Made by a program: the position numbers and the translations under genes
Part shown: positions 1-10,637 of the stretch, piece by piece
Numbering within the stretch: position 1 is the stretch's first letter
How the letters are laid out: each line of letters opens with the position of its first letter
Assembly (NCBI GenBank): GCA_963210315.1
Contig: OY723277.1
Coordinates: 1,302,001-1,366,000, forward strand
Reading direction: 5' to 3'
DNA from: Rhynchopus euleeides
Taxonomy: Eukaryota; Euglenozoa; Diplonemea; Diplonemida; Diplonemidae
DNA: 64,000 nt
Notes under the pieces: generated by a model
Told to the model about the DNA's origin: nothing
What the model saw: the letters and a program-made list of their open reading frames with translations, nothing else
Databases searched by the model: none

Positions 1-387
1 GCACGCGATACATACCTGGCCTGCCTTCTCCTCTTCCGCCTGGGACAGAGTCGCCTTGAGGTCTGCGAGCTGCGAGCGGGTGACGTGTGGTGCGGTGAGG
101 CGAGGCGAGGTGAAGGATGCAGCTCAACAGGCCCGGGAAATATCACAGCGGGCAGCCCCCCAAGCCACCCCACCCCTTCCCCCGTTAAATGTGTGCGACC
201 CGGTGGGTGAATGCGGCAGCCCAACACTGCAGCCCCCCCAGCCGCAGAGGCAGAGTGCCCAGTTCTCCGGACCTGGGACACCGGAGGCAATATTTGCGAG
301 GGGACAGCGGTCACGCTGAGACGAGAGAGCTTGTCCTACCTCAACACCTGTCCCTTCCCGAAGGCTCATGCACAAGCCACTCGCAAA
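1..387. other. 3' flank of the J-protein gene, no gene seen
   Basis: GC-rich sequence beyond the stop codon of the minus-strand J-protein gene. The open frames here are short and show no motif. It probably holds the 3' UTR and the start of the next intergenic spacer. Confidence 0.5.
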
Positions 388-2982
388 TCATACCTCTCGC
401 GCACTGTGCGCCTTTGTCGTGCCCTCGGCCTCCAGCGCTACCGCAACCTTCTCCTTCAGGGTGGCAATCACACCGGTGTGCTGCTCCAGCACCTCCTGCA
501 GGCGCTGCTTCTCCGAGCTCTCTGCGCTGATGGCAGCCGCTAGGCTCGACTCATGCCTCTCCTGCTCGTGAGACAGCGCCTCCTGCAGGCGCTGCTTCTC
601 AGCCCGCTCTGCACTCAGGGCGGCTGCGAGGCTCGACTCATGCCTCTCGTGGGCCTGCTGCTTCTCCTGCTCCTGCTCCAGCACCTCCTGCAGGCGCTGC
701 TTCTCCGCCTGCTCGGCGCTGATGGCAGCCGCTAGGCTCGACTCATGCCTCTCCTGCTCGTGGGACAGCGCCTCCTGCAGGCGCTGCTTCTCCGCCTGCT
801 CGGCGCTGATGGCGGCTGCAAGGCTCGACTCCTGCCTCTCCTGCTCCGCCCGCTGCCTCTCCTGCTCGTGCGCCATCTCATCTTGCATGCGCCGCATCTC
901 CTGCCGGTGCTCCTCGTCGCGCTGCTCCACCGCACGCGCTGCCTCGTCCCTCTCCTGCTTCAGGCGCTCCTCCAGCTCCGCCTCCCTCTGCCGCAGTCGC
1001 CGCTGCAGCTCTGCCTCGACGCGCTCGTGGATCTTCGCCTCCAGTGCAGCTGCGGACAGCGGGTCGTCGGGTGGGGGCTGTGCCTGCAGTGGTGCCTTCG
1101 GCACATCCTGCACGTCCTCCGGTGCGGCAGCAGGTGGTGGCGGCGGCGGCGGTGGTGCAGGCGTGTCTGCGGGGGTGGGTGCCGCAGGTGTTGCAGGTGT
1201 GGGTGGTGCAGGTGCCGGCGGGTCTGCCGGCGGCGGGGAAGGGGGTGCGGCCCCGCCCAGCGGTGGGCTGGGGTGGGCGGGCTGTGGCGGCAGGTCGGCA
1301 GCCTTGGGCTGCTGCGGGGGCCGCGTGTCTTTGTCGAAGGCGTCGGCAGCCTCGGGTGCGCCCTTCGCCTCCTTCGCTGCGCCGCACATCTTGCAGCGGT
1401 CGCTCTTCGAGGTGTTGGGCAGCGAGCACTTCGTGCAGATCCATGCCTTTTTGATGGACGCCTTTGCCTGGCGCGGCTGTGTGGCAGCAGCAGCAGCAGC
1501 GGTGGGTGGGGCAGATGGCGCAGCCGCCGGAGCAGCGTGCGAGCGGGCCGGCTCCGCCTGTGCAGGGGGCTGTGCGGGGCGGAGGGTGATCATCGACGTG
1601 GTGTAGCTCACGCCCCGCTCCCAGGTGGCGCCGCGTGAGTCTGGCGGGCCTCGGATGATGTACACATCAGCCTCGTCGTCTGCCTCCACGACAGCACAGC
1701 CCAGGGTCCACCGCCCGTTCGCCGTCTGCCTGTAGTCCACCGCATCACCCACGCGGTACACCCGGGGCACCTCACGCACAGAGGAGTAGGACGCCTTCTT
1801 CGTCCACACCTCCCCGTCCTCCCGCTCCAGCCCCTCCACGCAGTACATCTGCAGCTGCTCGTTGACATCCACCACTTTGCATTTGCTCCACGTTCCGTCC
1901 TTACGACGCACCTCCACCAGGTCGCCCTCTGCAAACTGGGGCCTGATGCCTGCTGGGGGCGCTTCGGTGGTCTGTGCCGCCTGCGGCTGCGCCTGCCGTG
2001 CGGCAGGGGCGCTCTCCTTGCGTGCCTTCTGCCGGGCGGCGAGGCCCGGCTGCGCCGCACCACAGCTGAAGCACTTCCGCTTCATCGGCAGGTTCAGGGT
2101 GGTGCACTTCTGGCAGTGCCACGGATCCTTCCGAGCGGGGCGGCGCCGTGGGGCTGCCTCAGCCTGAGGCTCCTCCTGAGCACGCTGCTGCTGCTGCTGC
2201 GGCTGGCTCTGCTCGCCAGCAGCCTTCTCTGGCGGCGGGGGCGGTGGCGGCGGTGCCGGCCCCTGCCCACGCCCATCCTCCGAGTCCGACGAGGAGAAGT
2301 CCGACGATGAGTCGAAGCTGTCGCTGTCCTTCCCGGCACCCGCCGATTGGGGCGCAAACCCCGGCGCCGCTTCCCTTCCCGGACCCGAATGCCGCTGCTG
2401 GGCCTGAGGGGCCATTTTGAAGGCATGCCCGCAGGCAAGGCAGGAGAAGGCCAGGTCGACATAATCCACGAAGGTACGGAGACGCTGCCCACACTTGGGG
2501 CATGAGAAGAAGAAGGCGCCTGTGCCGGCGTCGCCCTGCCTGGCACCGCCCGCCTGTGCCCGGGGCTGTGGGTGGCTGTGCGCCTGGGGTGCTGCCTGCG
2601 GCGCAGACGTTCGCTGCTGCTGTTGTGGCTGCTGCTGCTGCTGCGGCTGCTTCTGGGGAGCAGCAGCGGCAGGGGCAGCAGCGGAGGCAGGCCGCTGTGT
2701 CGGTGCGCCTGCCGTATGGAAGGTTGCTGTCGAGTCAACCTTCGCCTGCTGGTCTCGCAGCTTCAGATACTCCTCAGCCTGGTCGAACGTCTGCTTCAGC
2801 AGCTGGAATGCCTTCTTCGCATCCGGGGCAGGGTTCTTGTCGGGGTGGACCAGGAGCGCGAGGGCGCGGTACTTCTTCTTGATCTCTGCGAAGGTGCTGC
2901 TGTCCTCTATGCCCAGCAGCGTTGCAAGATCTCCCTTCGACTTCAGCACCTCGTCCACGAGCTGCAGCTGTTCCGCCGACAT
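388..2982 (-). CDS. J-domain protein with RanBP2-type zinc fingers, Tudor-like repeats and a coiled-coil tail
   Basis: Predicted 864-aa Hsp70 co-chaperone. The J domain is at about residues 15-75, with the HPD motif at 46-48 inside LVHPDKNP. A CxxC...CxxC zinc ribbon follows (SCPKCGQRL, SCLACGHAF), then a RanBP2-type finger (WHCQKC...CFSCGAA). Next come two tandem Agenet/Tudor-like modules (EGDLVEVRRKDGTWSKCKV and GDAVDYRQTANGRWTLGC), a second RanBP2 finger (WICTKC...CKMCGAA), a long Pro/Ala linker and a C-terminal coiled coil of four near-identical repeats. The frame is open to 3138, but the ATG at 2982 is preferred because a C-rich tract ending in CAG lies about 25 nt upstream. The first zinc ribbon after a J domain resembles plant multi-domain J proteins. 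The client and location are unknown; paired RanBP2 fingers suggest ubiquitin or RNA binding. Confidence 0.85.
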   Translation of the reverse strand: MSAEQLQLVDEVLKSKGDLATLLGIEDSSTFAEIKKKYRALALLVHPDKNPAPDAKKAFQLLKQTFDQAEEYLKLRDQQAKVDSTATFHTAGAPTQRPASAAAPAAAAPQKQPQQQQQPQQQQRTSAPQAAPQAHSHPQPRAQAGGARQGDAGTGAFFFSCPKCGQRLRTFVDYVDLAFSCLACGHAFKMAPQAQQRHSGPGREAAPGFAPQSAGAGKDSDSFDSSSDFSSSDSEDGRGQGPAPPPPPPPPEKAAGEQSQPQQQQQRAQEEPQAEAAPRRRPARKDPWHCQKCTTLNLPMKRKCFSCGAAQPGLAARQKARKESAPAARQAQPQAAQTTEAPPAGIRPQFAEGDLVEVRRKDGTWSKCKVVDVNEQLQMYCVEGLEREDGEVWTKKASYSSVREVPRVYRVGDAVDYRQTANGRWTLGCAVVEADDEADVYIIRGPPDSRGATWERGVSYTTSMITLRPAQPPAQAEPARSHAAPAAAPSAPPTAAAAAATQPRQAKASIKKAWICTKCSLPNTSKSDRCKMCGAAKEAKGAPEAADAFDKDTRPPQQPKAADLPPQPAHPSPPLGGAAPPSPPPADPPAPAPPTPATPAAPTPADTPAPPPPPPPPAAAPEDVQDVPKAPLQAQPPPDDPLSAAALEAKIHERVEAELQRRLRQREAELEERLKQERDEAARAVEQRDEEHRQEMRRMQDEMAHEQERQRAEQERQESSLAAAISAEQAEKQRLQEALSHEQERHESSLAAAISAEQAEKQRLQEVLEQEQEKQQAHERHESSLAAALSAERAEKQRLQEALSHEQERHESSLAAAISAESSEKQRLQEVLEQHTGVIATLKEKVAVALEAEGTTKAHSAREV
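480..845 (-). repeat. In-frame tandem repeat coding for the coiled-coil tail
   Basis: Four copies of a roughly 29-residue unit with the core ESSLAAAISAEQAEKQRLQE, separated by EALSHEQ or EVLEQEQ spacers. The DNA copies (unit about 85-110 nt) are nearly identical, pointing to recent expansion by unequal exchange. The heptad-like spacing fits a coiled coil. Confidence 0.8.
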
Positions 2983-3815
2983 CGCGTGCCACCACCGGGC
3001 ACCGCCTGCATGTGGGGGGTGTGAACGATCCTGATATCCTCGCAACAGTTGAACCATTTTGCTGCAGTTGTGCGGATGGGGGAGGGGCTGAGCGGGGAGA
3101 TGGTTCCGCTGTTCACATATCTTGCTTTCACTTGTCATTTTTTCGGTCTACACTGCGCCAAAGCCCCCACCCCCCACCTGCATTTCCCAACGATGCAAGC
3201 CCCTTGCTTCGTCTCCCCGCCCACCCCCCACCCCGCCTCTCCCCCCACCCCCCCACACACCGCTCCCCACTTTTCGAATCAACGTTTCCAAAGCAGAGTG
3301 TCCAGACAGGATTGACACCGTCTGCTGCCCCACACATTGGCACGCACACCGTTGCACAGAAGAGGAGAAAGAGATGGTGGGAGGGCGGGGGAAGATAGGG
3401 CGGGATAAATGGGGGCATCAGACGCACACACATACAGATGCCCTACCTCGAGCTTCGTTCTTTGTCTTCTTATGCGTCTGTGCGTTTGGCTAGGGCTTGG
3501 GTGGGGGAGGGGAGGGGGGGGGAAGCAGGGGGTCAGGTGTACTGCTCTCCCGCCTGTCGTTGCAAGCTGTGCGTGCGACTGCGGCGGATATATAACACGC
3601 TTCGGAAAAACAGCATCAAAAAAAAGGGATGGGTCGATTATTTTTGCCTGTGCGCCAAAAAAAATAGCCGGGGTGGGGAATGGTGGGGTTTCATGTGTTT
3701 GAATGAATCACCACCAACACCACCAACATCACCACCCCTCTCCTGTCCTACACCGATGCCCCCCCTTTTTTCACACACCCCATCATTCTGTCTTCCGCGC
3801 ACGGCACGCACAGTG
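2983..3815. other. Intergenic region, acceptor-like site next to the J-protein start
   Basis: The minus strand just above the J-protein ATG reads C-rich then CATGCAG, a plausible splice or trans-splice acceptor at about 3008. The rest is low-complexity C/A-rich sequence (3165-3260, 3700-3800) with no convincing coding frame. Confidence 0.4.
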
Positions 3816-3826
3816 CCCCCCCCCCC

Positions 3827-4745
3827 CTAGGGCAGTGATTAAATAAACGTTGAAAACGTTTAGCGTTTTTCAGAATTCTGAGCGGAAATAAACGTTCAGA
3901 TAAACGCTTAATAAACGTTTCCCTGCAGGCTCTGCCACTGAGTCACTTTACATCATAATGCATCATGGCCAGCGCACCACACCCCAAATTCCAGGGCGGG
4001 GGGGCACCGCTGCGGTGAGGACAGCAAGATGTCGAAGCGCAAGGTCGAAACCATCGGCGCTATTTCTGGCCACTTCTTGTACCCGTGCCTGCTGTACCAG
4101 GTGCCTGTTCCAGTCAGTTGCCTCCCATCAGAGGAGGCATCTGAGAGACTCTCGTATGGCGTCCCTGTGCCACATGATCACAGGTGAGGCACCACACCCG
4201 AGGACGCGCTCCCTGGCAACGGATGCGCCGTGCCACAGACCCAGCTGCCGTAAGCTCCCAAGAACAGCGTCAAATGGGACGCGAACTGTACCATACTTCT
4301 CACACAACTGTTCCTGGCGCGATTACCTCATATTGGCTTGCCTTTTGGCCTCTGGAGGGCACCGAGAAGCTGTTATGTTTCAGAACAATCAACGACAACA
4401 GTTCTTCTGCGCATCTGGCAGGTTGAGGTGTGCTTGCTCTGCTTGATGTGTCCTGTGGTGTGCAGCCCAGGTACAAGTTCTGTCCCAAAAATTTTGGTTG
4501 CTAAAAACGGCATGTCGGGGGCATACCACCCCCTGGGAGTGGGCGGAATTGAGTTTCCGGAGCATATTGGGCTCTTTCTGCCACCAGAATCGTGTGGGAG
4601 TGTGTGAGGTCAGATTATGTGGGTGGGGTGCGGGCACAAGCTGCTTCGCTAAATAAACGCTAAACGTTTAGCGTTTATAAACGTTTAACGTTTATTGAAA
4701 AACGGTTTCTGAAATAAACGTCGTTTATTGGGTTCACTGCCCTAG
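3827..4745. mobile_element. B-type inverted-repeat element B1 (AAACGTTT motif)
   Basis: The ends read CTAGGGCAGTGA and TCACTGCCCTAG, so CTAG is either the terminus or a 4-bp target duplication. Both subterminal regions carry arrays of AAACGTTT and ATAAACG motifs (3838-3930 and 4650-4725). Twelve C residues lie outside the left end, and the right end abuts element A1. No intact coding frame is seen. Element B3 at 22714 is a near-identical copy. Confidence 0.85.
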
Positions 4746-6079
4746 GGGGGGTCATAAGCCCGTACAAAACCACATTTTTCAACATACCATCAGAACCGCC
4801 CTAATACCTGATCTGACCCGAAAATCCGACCCATACCCCCCCGGAAACCGTCTGGAGCCCACTTGTGACACCTGATGCGCACTTTTGTGATGATTTTTTG
4901 GGGTCCTAAAAAATGTACCTCAGTTTCGTACCTTGCCTTTGTACCTGAACCACTCCCGACCGCAGTATTTCGTTCTTTGCAAGGAAAGGGTATCACTACG
5001 CTCACCCAGCACGCCGAGCAACACATGCCGTGTGCCTAGGGCCTCGCAGAGGTGTCAGATGCTGCTGCAGAGGGGTACCTTGCTCGAAAGACGCTCGCCA
5101 AACGGGAGATGTGCGGGGTCCCGGCAGAGAGCGTTGTGGCAGACCTGCGTCAGAAGAAAACGGCACACGACATCCGTGAGGCGACATTATTTCGGGCGCT
5201 CCGTCGGGCTGGGTACATAGGAGAGCGAGTGGGACGTGGTGACGACAGATATATGCAGTGGTGCATCAACTGCACGCACGTGCGAAAAGCGGCGTTCCTT
5301 GCTGGCCAAGAAAGATGTCACCTGCACTCCTACTCCTCCCACTCCTCCTGCTCCTACCCCTACACCAACTGATGTGGGCAGTGAGTGATGGCAGCTCCAG
5401 AGCAGCAGATGATCTAGGAAGCGATGAGCGGGTCAGCCGGGCAGACTACCCCAGTCCGTACCGGAAGTACGAAGCGTTGCGGGCCCGCCACCACCGCCTC
5501 CAGGAGAGGACCCGAGGATTAAGAGTAGGGTTGTACAACGCCAGGGGAGAGTATTCCCCTGGCGTTGAGACATCCCTGACGATCTTGCGGTCGCACTGTG
5601 GGGGTTGAGTCGGCAGGCAGATGCCTATCCAATGACTTTGTTGAGTCCTCACATGGTACACTCTCATACGTGATGTTGAGACTGCGTGGTGTACTACACC
5701 CAGAAGGTGGCTGAACTCATTCAGCTGGCGCAACAACACAACATTCCCACCAATCAGGTACAAGAAAGACCTTGCCGAGGCACTGGGGAGGCAACATCGT
5801 GCCACCTGAGCCGGAACCACCGCAGAAAAGGCAAAGAACGAAATATTGCGGTCGGGAGTGGTTCAGGTACAAAGGCAAGGTACGAAACTGAGGTACATTT
5901 TTTAGGACCCCAAAAAATCATCACAAAAGTGCGCATCAGGTGTCACAAGTGGGCTCCAGACGGTTTCCGGGGGGGTATGGGTCGGATTTTCGGGTCAGAT
6001 CAGGTATTAGGGCGGTTCTGATGGTATGTTGAAATTTTTGGTATTTGTACGTTTTTAGGGGGGCTTATGACCCCCCCTA
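4743..6079. mobile_element. A-type long-inverted-repeat element A1
   Basis: Termini are TAGGGGGGGTCATAAGCC and its inverse. The inverted arms are about 245 bp (4743-4985 and 5831-6079) with small indels. Thirteen C residues follow the right TA. The interior (5050-5370, plus strand) has a 106-codon frame of unknown relation containing VVADLRQKKTAHDIREATLF. TA may be the target duplication. It shares the C7-TAG node with B1. Confidence 0.85.
5052..5372 (+). CDS. Hypothetical frame inside element A1
   Basis: A 106-codon open frame between the two arms of A1. It is Arg/Lys/Ala-rich and helical-looking up to about residue 80, then low complexity (Ser/His/Tyr/Cys). No transposase motif is recognised. 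It could be the remnant of an A-element protein or a chance frame. No related frame is evident in the interiors of A2 to A5. Confidence 0.2.
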   Translation: MSDAAAEGYLARKTLAKREMCGVPAESVVADLRQKKTAHDIREATLFRALRRAGYIGERVGRGDDRYMQWCINCTHVRKAAFLAGQERCHLHSYSSHSSCSYPYTN

Positions 6080-6458
6080 CCCCCCCCCCCCCTTCCCGCG
6101 CGAAAATCAGTGATGTTGGGTTTCTTTGAGCGAGTTTTGAGCTTCGGGACCCCCACACCGTGGCGTTGCCATTATTTTCGCGACCCTTCGCCCCCCTCTG
6201 TTCCTTCCTGGTTTGGATTGTGTTCGTTCCCAGAAAAGGGGGCGGATGGGGTGGGGAAGGGGCAAAGGCTGCACGTGGCGTTCATCCCCCCTACTTCCTT
6301 CATGGCGGCAATGCACATGGCCTGGCTTAGAAGCCAACTCCCCGCCATCCACCCCCACCCCCCCCCCCCCACACACCCTTCCTCTTTTTGAGCTACGGCA
6401 TAACAAAACAACAGACACCCCGACCAACCAGCCCCACCCCGTCACCCTTCACCCTGGT
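6080..6458. other. 3' flank of the EF-hand gene
   Basis: A C13 run at 6080-6092 borders element A1, followed by C-rich sequence with another C13 run near 6360. No gene is seen. On the minus strand this is downstream of the EF-hand gene stop. Confidence 0.4.
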
Positions 6459-9059
6459 TTATCCGGAGAGGATTTGCAGAACCTGCTCTTTGGAGAGCTG
6501 CGAGTCGAGGGGCACGTTGAGTTGGAGGAGCAGCTGCTTCATCCCGTTGACAAGCCCGGAATGCGTCGCCGTGGCACGCAGGAGGGTGGCCCGGCTCGCC
6601 AGAGTGTGCACCGGCTCCACCAGCTCTGTCTCACCCTCCGCTACGCCGAGGAGGGCCAGGAAGTGCGACACCGTCACCGCCGGGCCGCCTGACGGGTTCA
6701 GATCCTTCCACACCGATGCAACCTGATCTGCAACAGACACGCTGCCAGCCGCACGCCCCGCAACCAGCGTGAAAAGCGCTGAGCGCGCCTTCTGCGCAAC
6801 CTCCCTCGCCTCCGTTTCAAAGTCGAGCGCTGTCTTGAACGCCCGCTCGACATACGTTGTATAGGTTGCCCAGATCAGGTCCAGGAACTGCTGCTTTGAA
6901 ATGTAGGACGGCGCAGGCCCCCAGCATGTCCCGGTCCACCCCTCGCCGTGCTTCCCGAGCCCTTCGAAGAGGCTGGGTGTGGAGAGGATGCCGAGCCGCC
7001 GCAGCCCCATCACAATCTCGTCGGGGTAGCGCGTCTCCTCCACAGACGACCCAAACGACATGTCGCCGGGGCGGAACTTTGGGAGGGATTCGAAGAACTC
7101 CGAGAAGGTCTCGTCGGTGTGGAGCACCTTCATGATCACCTTCACGAAGATGTGGATCACCTCGGCGCCGCCGCCCTTGCCCTCCAAGGTGGCCACGCTC
7201 TGCGCCAGGTTCAGTGTGGTGTAGGTGGAGGGGAAACGCTGCTTCACGCTCAGCTGGATCTCGCGGTGCGCAAGGCGCAGCAGATCCGCCAGCTCGCTGA
7301 TGGCCAACAGGCTGCCCTGCCCGACCCCACCGAGGGATAGCAGCCCGATCACCTCCTTCTCCGTCACGGTGATGGCAAATTCGTTCTTCAGGAGCTGCTG
7401 GAAGCCGTAAGGGTGCAGCAGCCCCTTCTCCTTCTCAGAGTACTTTGCAAACAGCGTGAAGATGTTGGCAATCGGCTGCAGCTCCTGGTGCGATTCGAAC
7501 ACGCCGCAGACACCAAAGAAGAGGTGGCGGAAGACAAGCTTATCCCTGCTCTCCTCAGACAGCACGTTCAGCTCCATCCTGATGGTGAACTCGTTGAATA
7601 CCTCCAAGACAAGGTCCTGCAGCTGGCACAGCGTGATGCTGAGCGTGTTGAGCGTGTGGGTGATGCCCTGCCGGGTGTGGCTCAGGCTGCGCTGCATGCG
7701 CACATCATCATCCGGCATCCCGTCGACAGGCATGATGGAGGTGAAGGTGCGCGTGAGCGAATCGCCCTCCCCCGAATCAGCTCCGAGGGAGGAGAGGGTC
7801 TTCTCCATCTTCCCATCGGCAAGGGCGCACATCGCTGCGTAGTGGAAGGTTTCGCCGCGGCGGAGGGTTCCATCGGACTCGCCGAACTTCACACCCTCCT
7901 TCGGCGCCTGCTTGTTCCCCGAGGAGAAGTAGTTTGCGATGAGGCAGCACTTCATGGAGAGCTCCCCAGCCTGCTCGTCGCCCTTCACCCCGATGATGTC
8001 ACCCATCATGGCGAAGATTTTGGCGAGATCGCCGGCCCCCATCTTCTGCGCCCTCTCCTGGTCAAACATCGCGAAGAAGGAGTGGACGTGGCAGCTCCGC
8101 ACAACCAGGCACTGAATCAGGCGCTGCATCGGCTCGCGGATCTCCTCCATTATGGCCATCACCTCCTTGTGCCTCTTCTTCTCGGTGTCGGTTCGGGAGA
8201 CGCCGTAGACAACCGCGTTAGAGAAGTACCACTTGACCTTGTTCCAGACCCCTCGGATGATGGAGTAGAACCCCTTCTCGTCGATGAAGTTGTTGGGGTG
8301 GCTGTTGCAGACCTGGTCCCAGTTGAGGCGTTTCCCAAACTCGTCGAGCTGCCAGTCGGACACCTCGACGCCGAGCGACTTCACCCACCCCAGAAGCTCC
8401 ACAAAGGAGATGCCGCCATCATGCGACGAGTCGGCCTCCACAAACATCTCCGAAAGAGAACGGATGTGCAGCGACGACGTCTGCGCCCTCCGCATAATCG
8501 CAAACACAAGATCCGTCGCGATGCGCACCATGTCTGGCTCTGTCAGGGACAGCCCAAGGGTGGCCGGCGCAGGCGGGGGCGGCATGAGCGACATCACAGA
8601 GGAAGGCACCGGGCCTGTTGGGGTGGCTGGCCCGAAGCCGGGGCTCGACGGGGGGCCGAACCCGGGGCTGCTGGGTGCAGCCGAGGCTTCGCTGAGGGAG
8701 TCCTCCGAGCGGGGGCGCTTTGTCAACGGGGGTGCGGCGGCGCGCTTCGCGGATCTGGGGGGGGCGCTGGTGGCCTGGGTCTGCGTGGCCTTCGTCTCGG
8801 AGGGGGCCGAGTTGCCGGCCCGTGCGGCGTTGCGCAGGGCCTGCGAGTAGGTCTTCAGCCTGGAGAGGCAGCGCTCCTCCGACGCCTGCGACTCGTCGTC
8901 CTGGCCCATGCCCTCCACCTCCTCGAGCAGGTCGGACACCTTGTCCTGCATGGCGGCGGACAGTTCGCGGTCACCTGCGCATGCCTGCAGCACACCTTCG
9001 ACAAGGCTGCGCACATCCTCCGTGATCTGCCTCGGGAGGCGGCTCCGAGCCCTCTTCAT
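6459..9059 (-). CDS. Large EF-hand protein, function unknown
   Basis: Intronless 866-aa protein. Residues 1-60 are acidic and helical. Residues 95-165 are a low-complexity Ser/Pro/Ala/Lys stretch with basic patches (KRAAAPPLTKRPR) that could be a nuclear signal, plus a doubled SSPGFGP motif. A canonical 12-residue EF-hand loop occurs at 210-221 (D-S-S-H-D-G-G-I-S-F-V-E), followed by a weaker helix-loop-helix region. The remaining 600 residues look alpha-helical and carry no motif I recognise. The ATG at 9059 is about 35 nt downstream of a C/A-rich tract ending in CCAG, a likely trans-splice acceptor. Calcium binding follows from the loop; any further function is unassigned. A protein phosphatase regulatory subunit is one alternative, without direct support. 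Confidence 0.8.
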   Translation of the reverse strand: MKRARSRLPRQITEDVRSLVEGVLQACAGDRELSAAMQDKVSDLLEEVEGMGQDDESQASEERCLSRLKTYSQALRNAARAGNSAPSETKATQTQATSAPPRSAKRAAAPPLTKRPRSEDSLSEASAAPSSPGFGPPSSPGFGPATPTGPVPSSVMSLMPPPPAPATLGLSLTEPDMVRIATDLVFAIMRRAQTSSLHIRSLSEMFVEADSSHDGGISFVELLGWVKSLGVEVSDWQLDEFGKRLNWDQVCNSHPNNFIDEKGFYSIIRGVWNKVKWYFSNAVVYGVSRTDTEKKRHKEVMAIMEEIREPMQRLIQCLVVRSCHVHSFFAMFDQERAQKMGAGDLAKIFAMMGDIIGVKGDEQAGELSMKCCLIANYFSSGNKQAPKEGVKFGESDGTLRRGETFHYAAMCALADGKMEKTLSSLGADSGEGDSLTRTFTSIMPVDGMPDDDVRMQRSLSHTRQGITHTLNTLSITLCQLQDLVLEVFNEFTIRMELNVLSEESRDKLVFRHLFFGVCGVFESHQELQPIANIFTLFAKYSEKEKGLLHPYGFQQLLKNEFAITVTEKEVIGLLSLGGVGQGSLLAISELADLLRLAHREIQLSVKQRFPSTYTTLNLAQSVATLEGKGGGAEVIHIFVKVIMKVLHTDETFSEFFESLPKFRPGDMSFGSSVEETRYPDEIVMGLRRLGILSTPSLFEGLGKHGEGWTGTCWGPAPSYISKQQFLDLIWATYTTYVERAFKTALDFETEAREVAQKARSALFTLVAGRAAGSVSVADQVASVWKDLNPSGGPAVTVSHFLALLGVAEGETELVEPVHTLASRATLLRATATHSGLVNGMKQLLLQLNVPLDSQLSKEQVLQILSG

Positions 9060-9475
9060 TGTGTGAGGTCTCGCACAGAAGGCTGTACCCTGGTGGTGTT
9101 GGTGTGGTGTGGTGTCAGATGATGTGTTGGGGGATGGGTGGGGTTCTCACCGTCAGCTTGTTTTGCTGCGTTCTCTTCCTGATACGAAAGGGGGGTGGGA
9201 GGCTTGCCATGTTCCACCCCATTTCGGTTCGGACGAAGGTGGCGACACAAGGTGCTCTTTTGGAAGGGGCAAGGCAATGGGCAAGGCCAGGGCGAGGGGG
9301 TGATACGGGGGCAGGAGGGGGGGGTTCACACAGCTGCGACAAGACGCCACACTCACCCGTGGTCCCCTCCAAAGGGTTCTGATCTCGAGTTGGGCCGGGA
9401 GCACACAGGCGCGTCTGCGTGGCATGTCGACATAGACCGGAACAGAACAGTATATTTCTTTGTCACAGGGGGTGA
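9060..9475. other. 5' region of the EF-hand gene
   Basis: Contains the putative minus-strand acceptor (ACCACACCA-type tract then CCAG) at about 9095. The remainder is G-rich on the plus strand and leads into a G13 run at 9476-9488. No gene is seen. Confidence 0.4.
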
Positions 9476-9488
9476 GGGGGGGGGGGGG

Positions 9489-10637
9489 TAGGGGGGGTCA
9501 AACCCTTAGTAAAAGGTGTCAATGTGACCCCATTTTTCAACTTCTGCGCTAAGTGCATTTTTCGGGCAAAAAATCATGTTATCGACCCCAAACCGGTCGG
9601 GAAATGCCGCAAACTGTGGTTTTCAGCACCAGGGGGCCAAAGAGAGCACTTTTCTTGCGGTACTTTTTTTCTGGCCCACATGTGGTACCAAAGGGGGGTT
9701 CCACATGGTGTGTGTGCAACGGTGGTGGCAGACCTGCCACTACCGGCCATCGTGACACACCAATAGAGACCACACAGTCTCGGCGGACGACAAACACTAG
9801 AACTCGAATGACAGCTGCACTTGGCAAGCAACAACGGCCAGGCGCCACTCGGGTTCCGTTTGGGGGAGGCTATCTGGGACAAAGTACGGCTGGCTAGCTG
9901 AATCTTGTGCACGCGTCTTACACAACCGAGACGTGCTCAGGACTTCTCAAACGAAAAAATATGCACATTCCTGGTCTGGCTGCTCTCGAGGTGCTGCTGG
10001 GTGACGAGCTGCTACTCAGCTTGTGATGGCGACTGTTTCCTACTGCTGGTTCAAGGCTGTGTTGGTGCTGTTGAAGACGGACGCAGCTGATGAAGGGGGG
10101 CCGTCTGTAGTTGGCGCGAAAGCTGTTTCCAGTCATTCGAAAGTGGCGTGTTGCTCTCCCGGATCCGCTCAAAGTTTCCAGAACGGTTGCCTGAATTATG
10201 TGGAAACCTAAAAGTCGGGATTGAAATGGTACAGAATCACTAAGACAGCACCCGTACTACTCTCGTCAGGGAGGGGTCTGCAGTGTCGATGTTGACACGA
10301 CTGCTGAAGGAAAGATGCTGCCAAAGCCATATCTGATCGAGGTCTGTGATAGACACTGCACATGAGGCACATCACAGACCTGAAAACATGTAGTTCTGGT
10401 TTAGTTTTGGCTCTTTTTCAAGCGACAGCCCCAATCAAACCCCCCTTTGGTACCACATGTGGGCCAGAAAAAAAGTACCGCAAAAAAAGTATTTTCTTTG
10501 GCCCCCTGGTGCTGAAAACCATAGTTTGCGGCATTTCCCGACCGGTTTGGGGTCGAGAACATGATTTTTTGCCCGAAAAATGCACTTAGCGCGGAAGTTG
10601 AAAAATAGGTCACATTGACAGCATTTGACCCCCCCTA
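9489..10637. mobile_element. A-type long-inverted-repeat element A2
   Basis: Termini TAGGGGGGGTCAAA and its inverse. The arms at 9489-9707 and 10436-10637 are highly similar inverted copies ending near a TGTGGTACCA motif. Thirteen G residues precede the left TA. The unique centre (9710-10430) has no convincing frame. The right end abuts B2. Confidence 0.88.

Noticed and set aside
722-1638. Long plus-strand frames over the J-protein gene
   Set aside because: They mirror the repeat- and Pro/Ala-rich minus-strand gene and have only Ser/Cys/Leu-rich low-complexity products.
7413-9122. 569-codon plus-strand frame opposite the EF-hand gene
   Set aside because: Antisense shadow of a GC-rich coding sequence; no motif, while the minus frame has a canonical EF-hand loop and an acceptor before its ATG.
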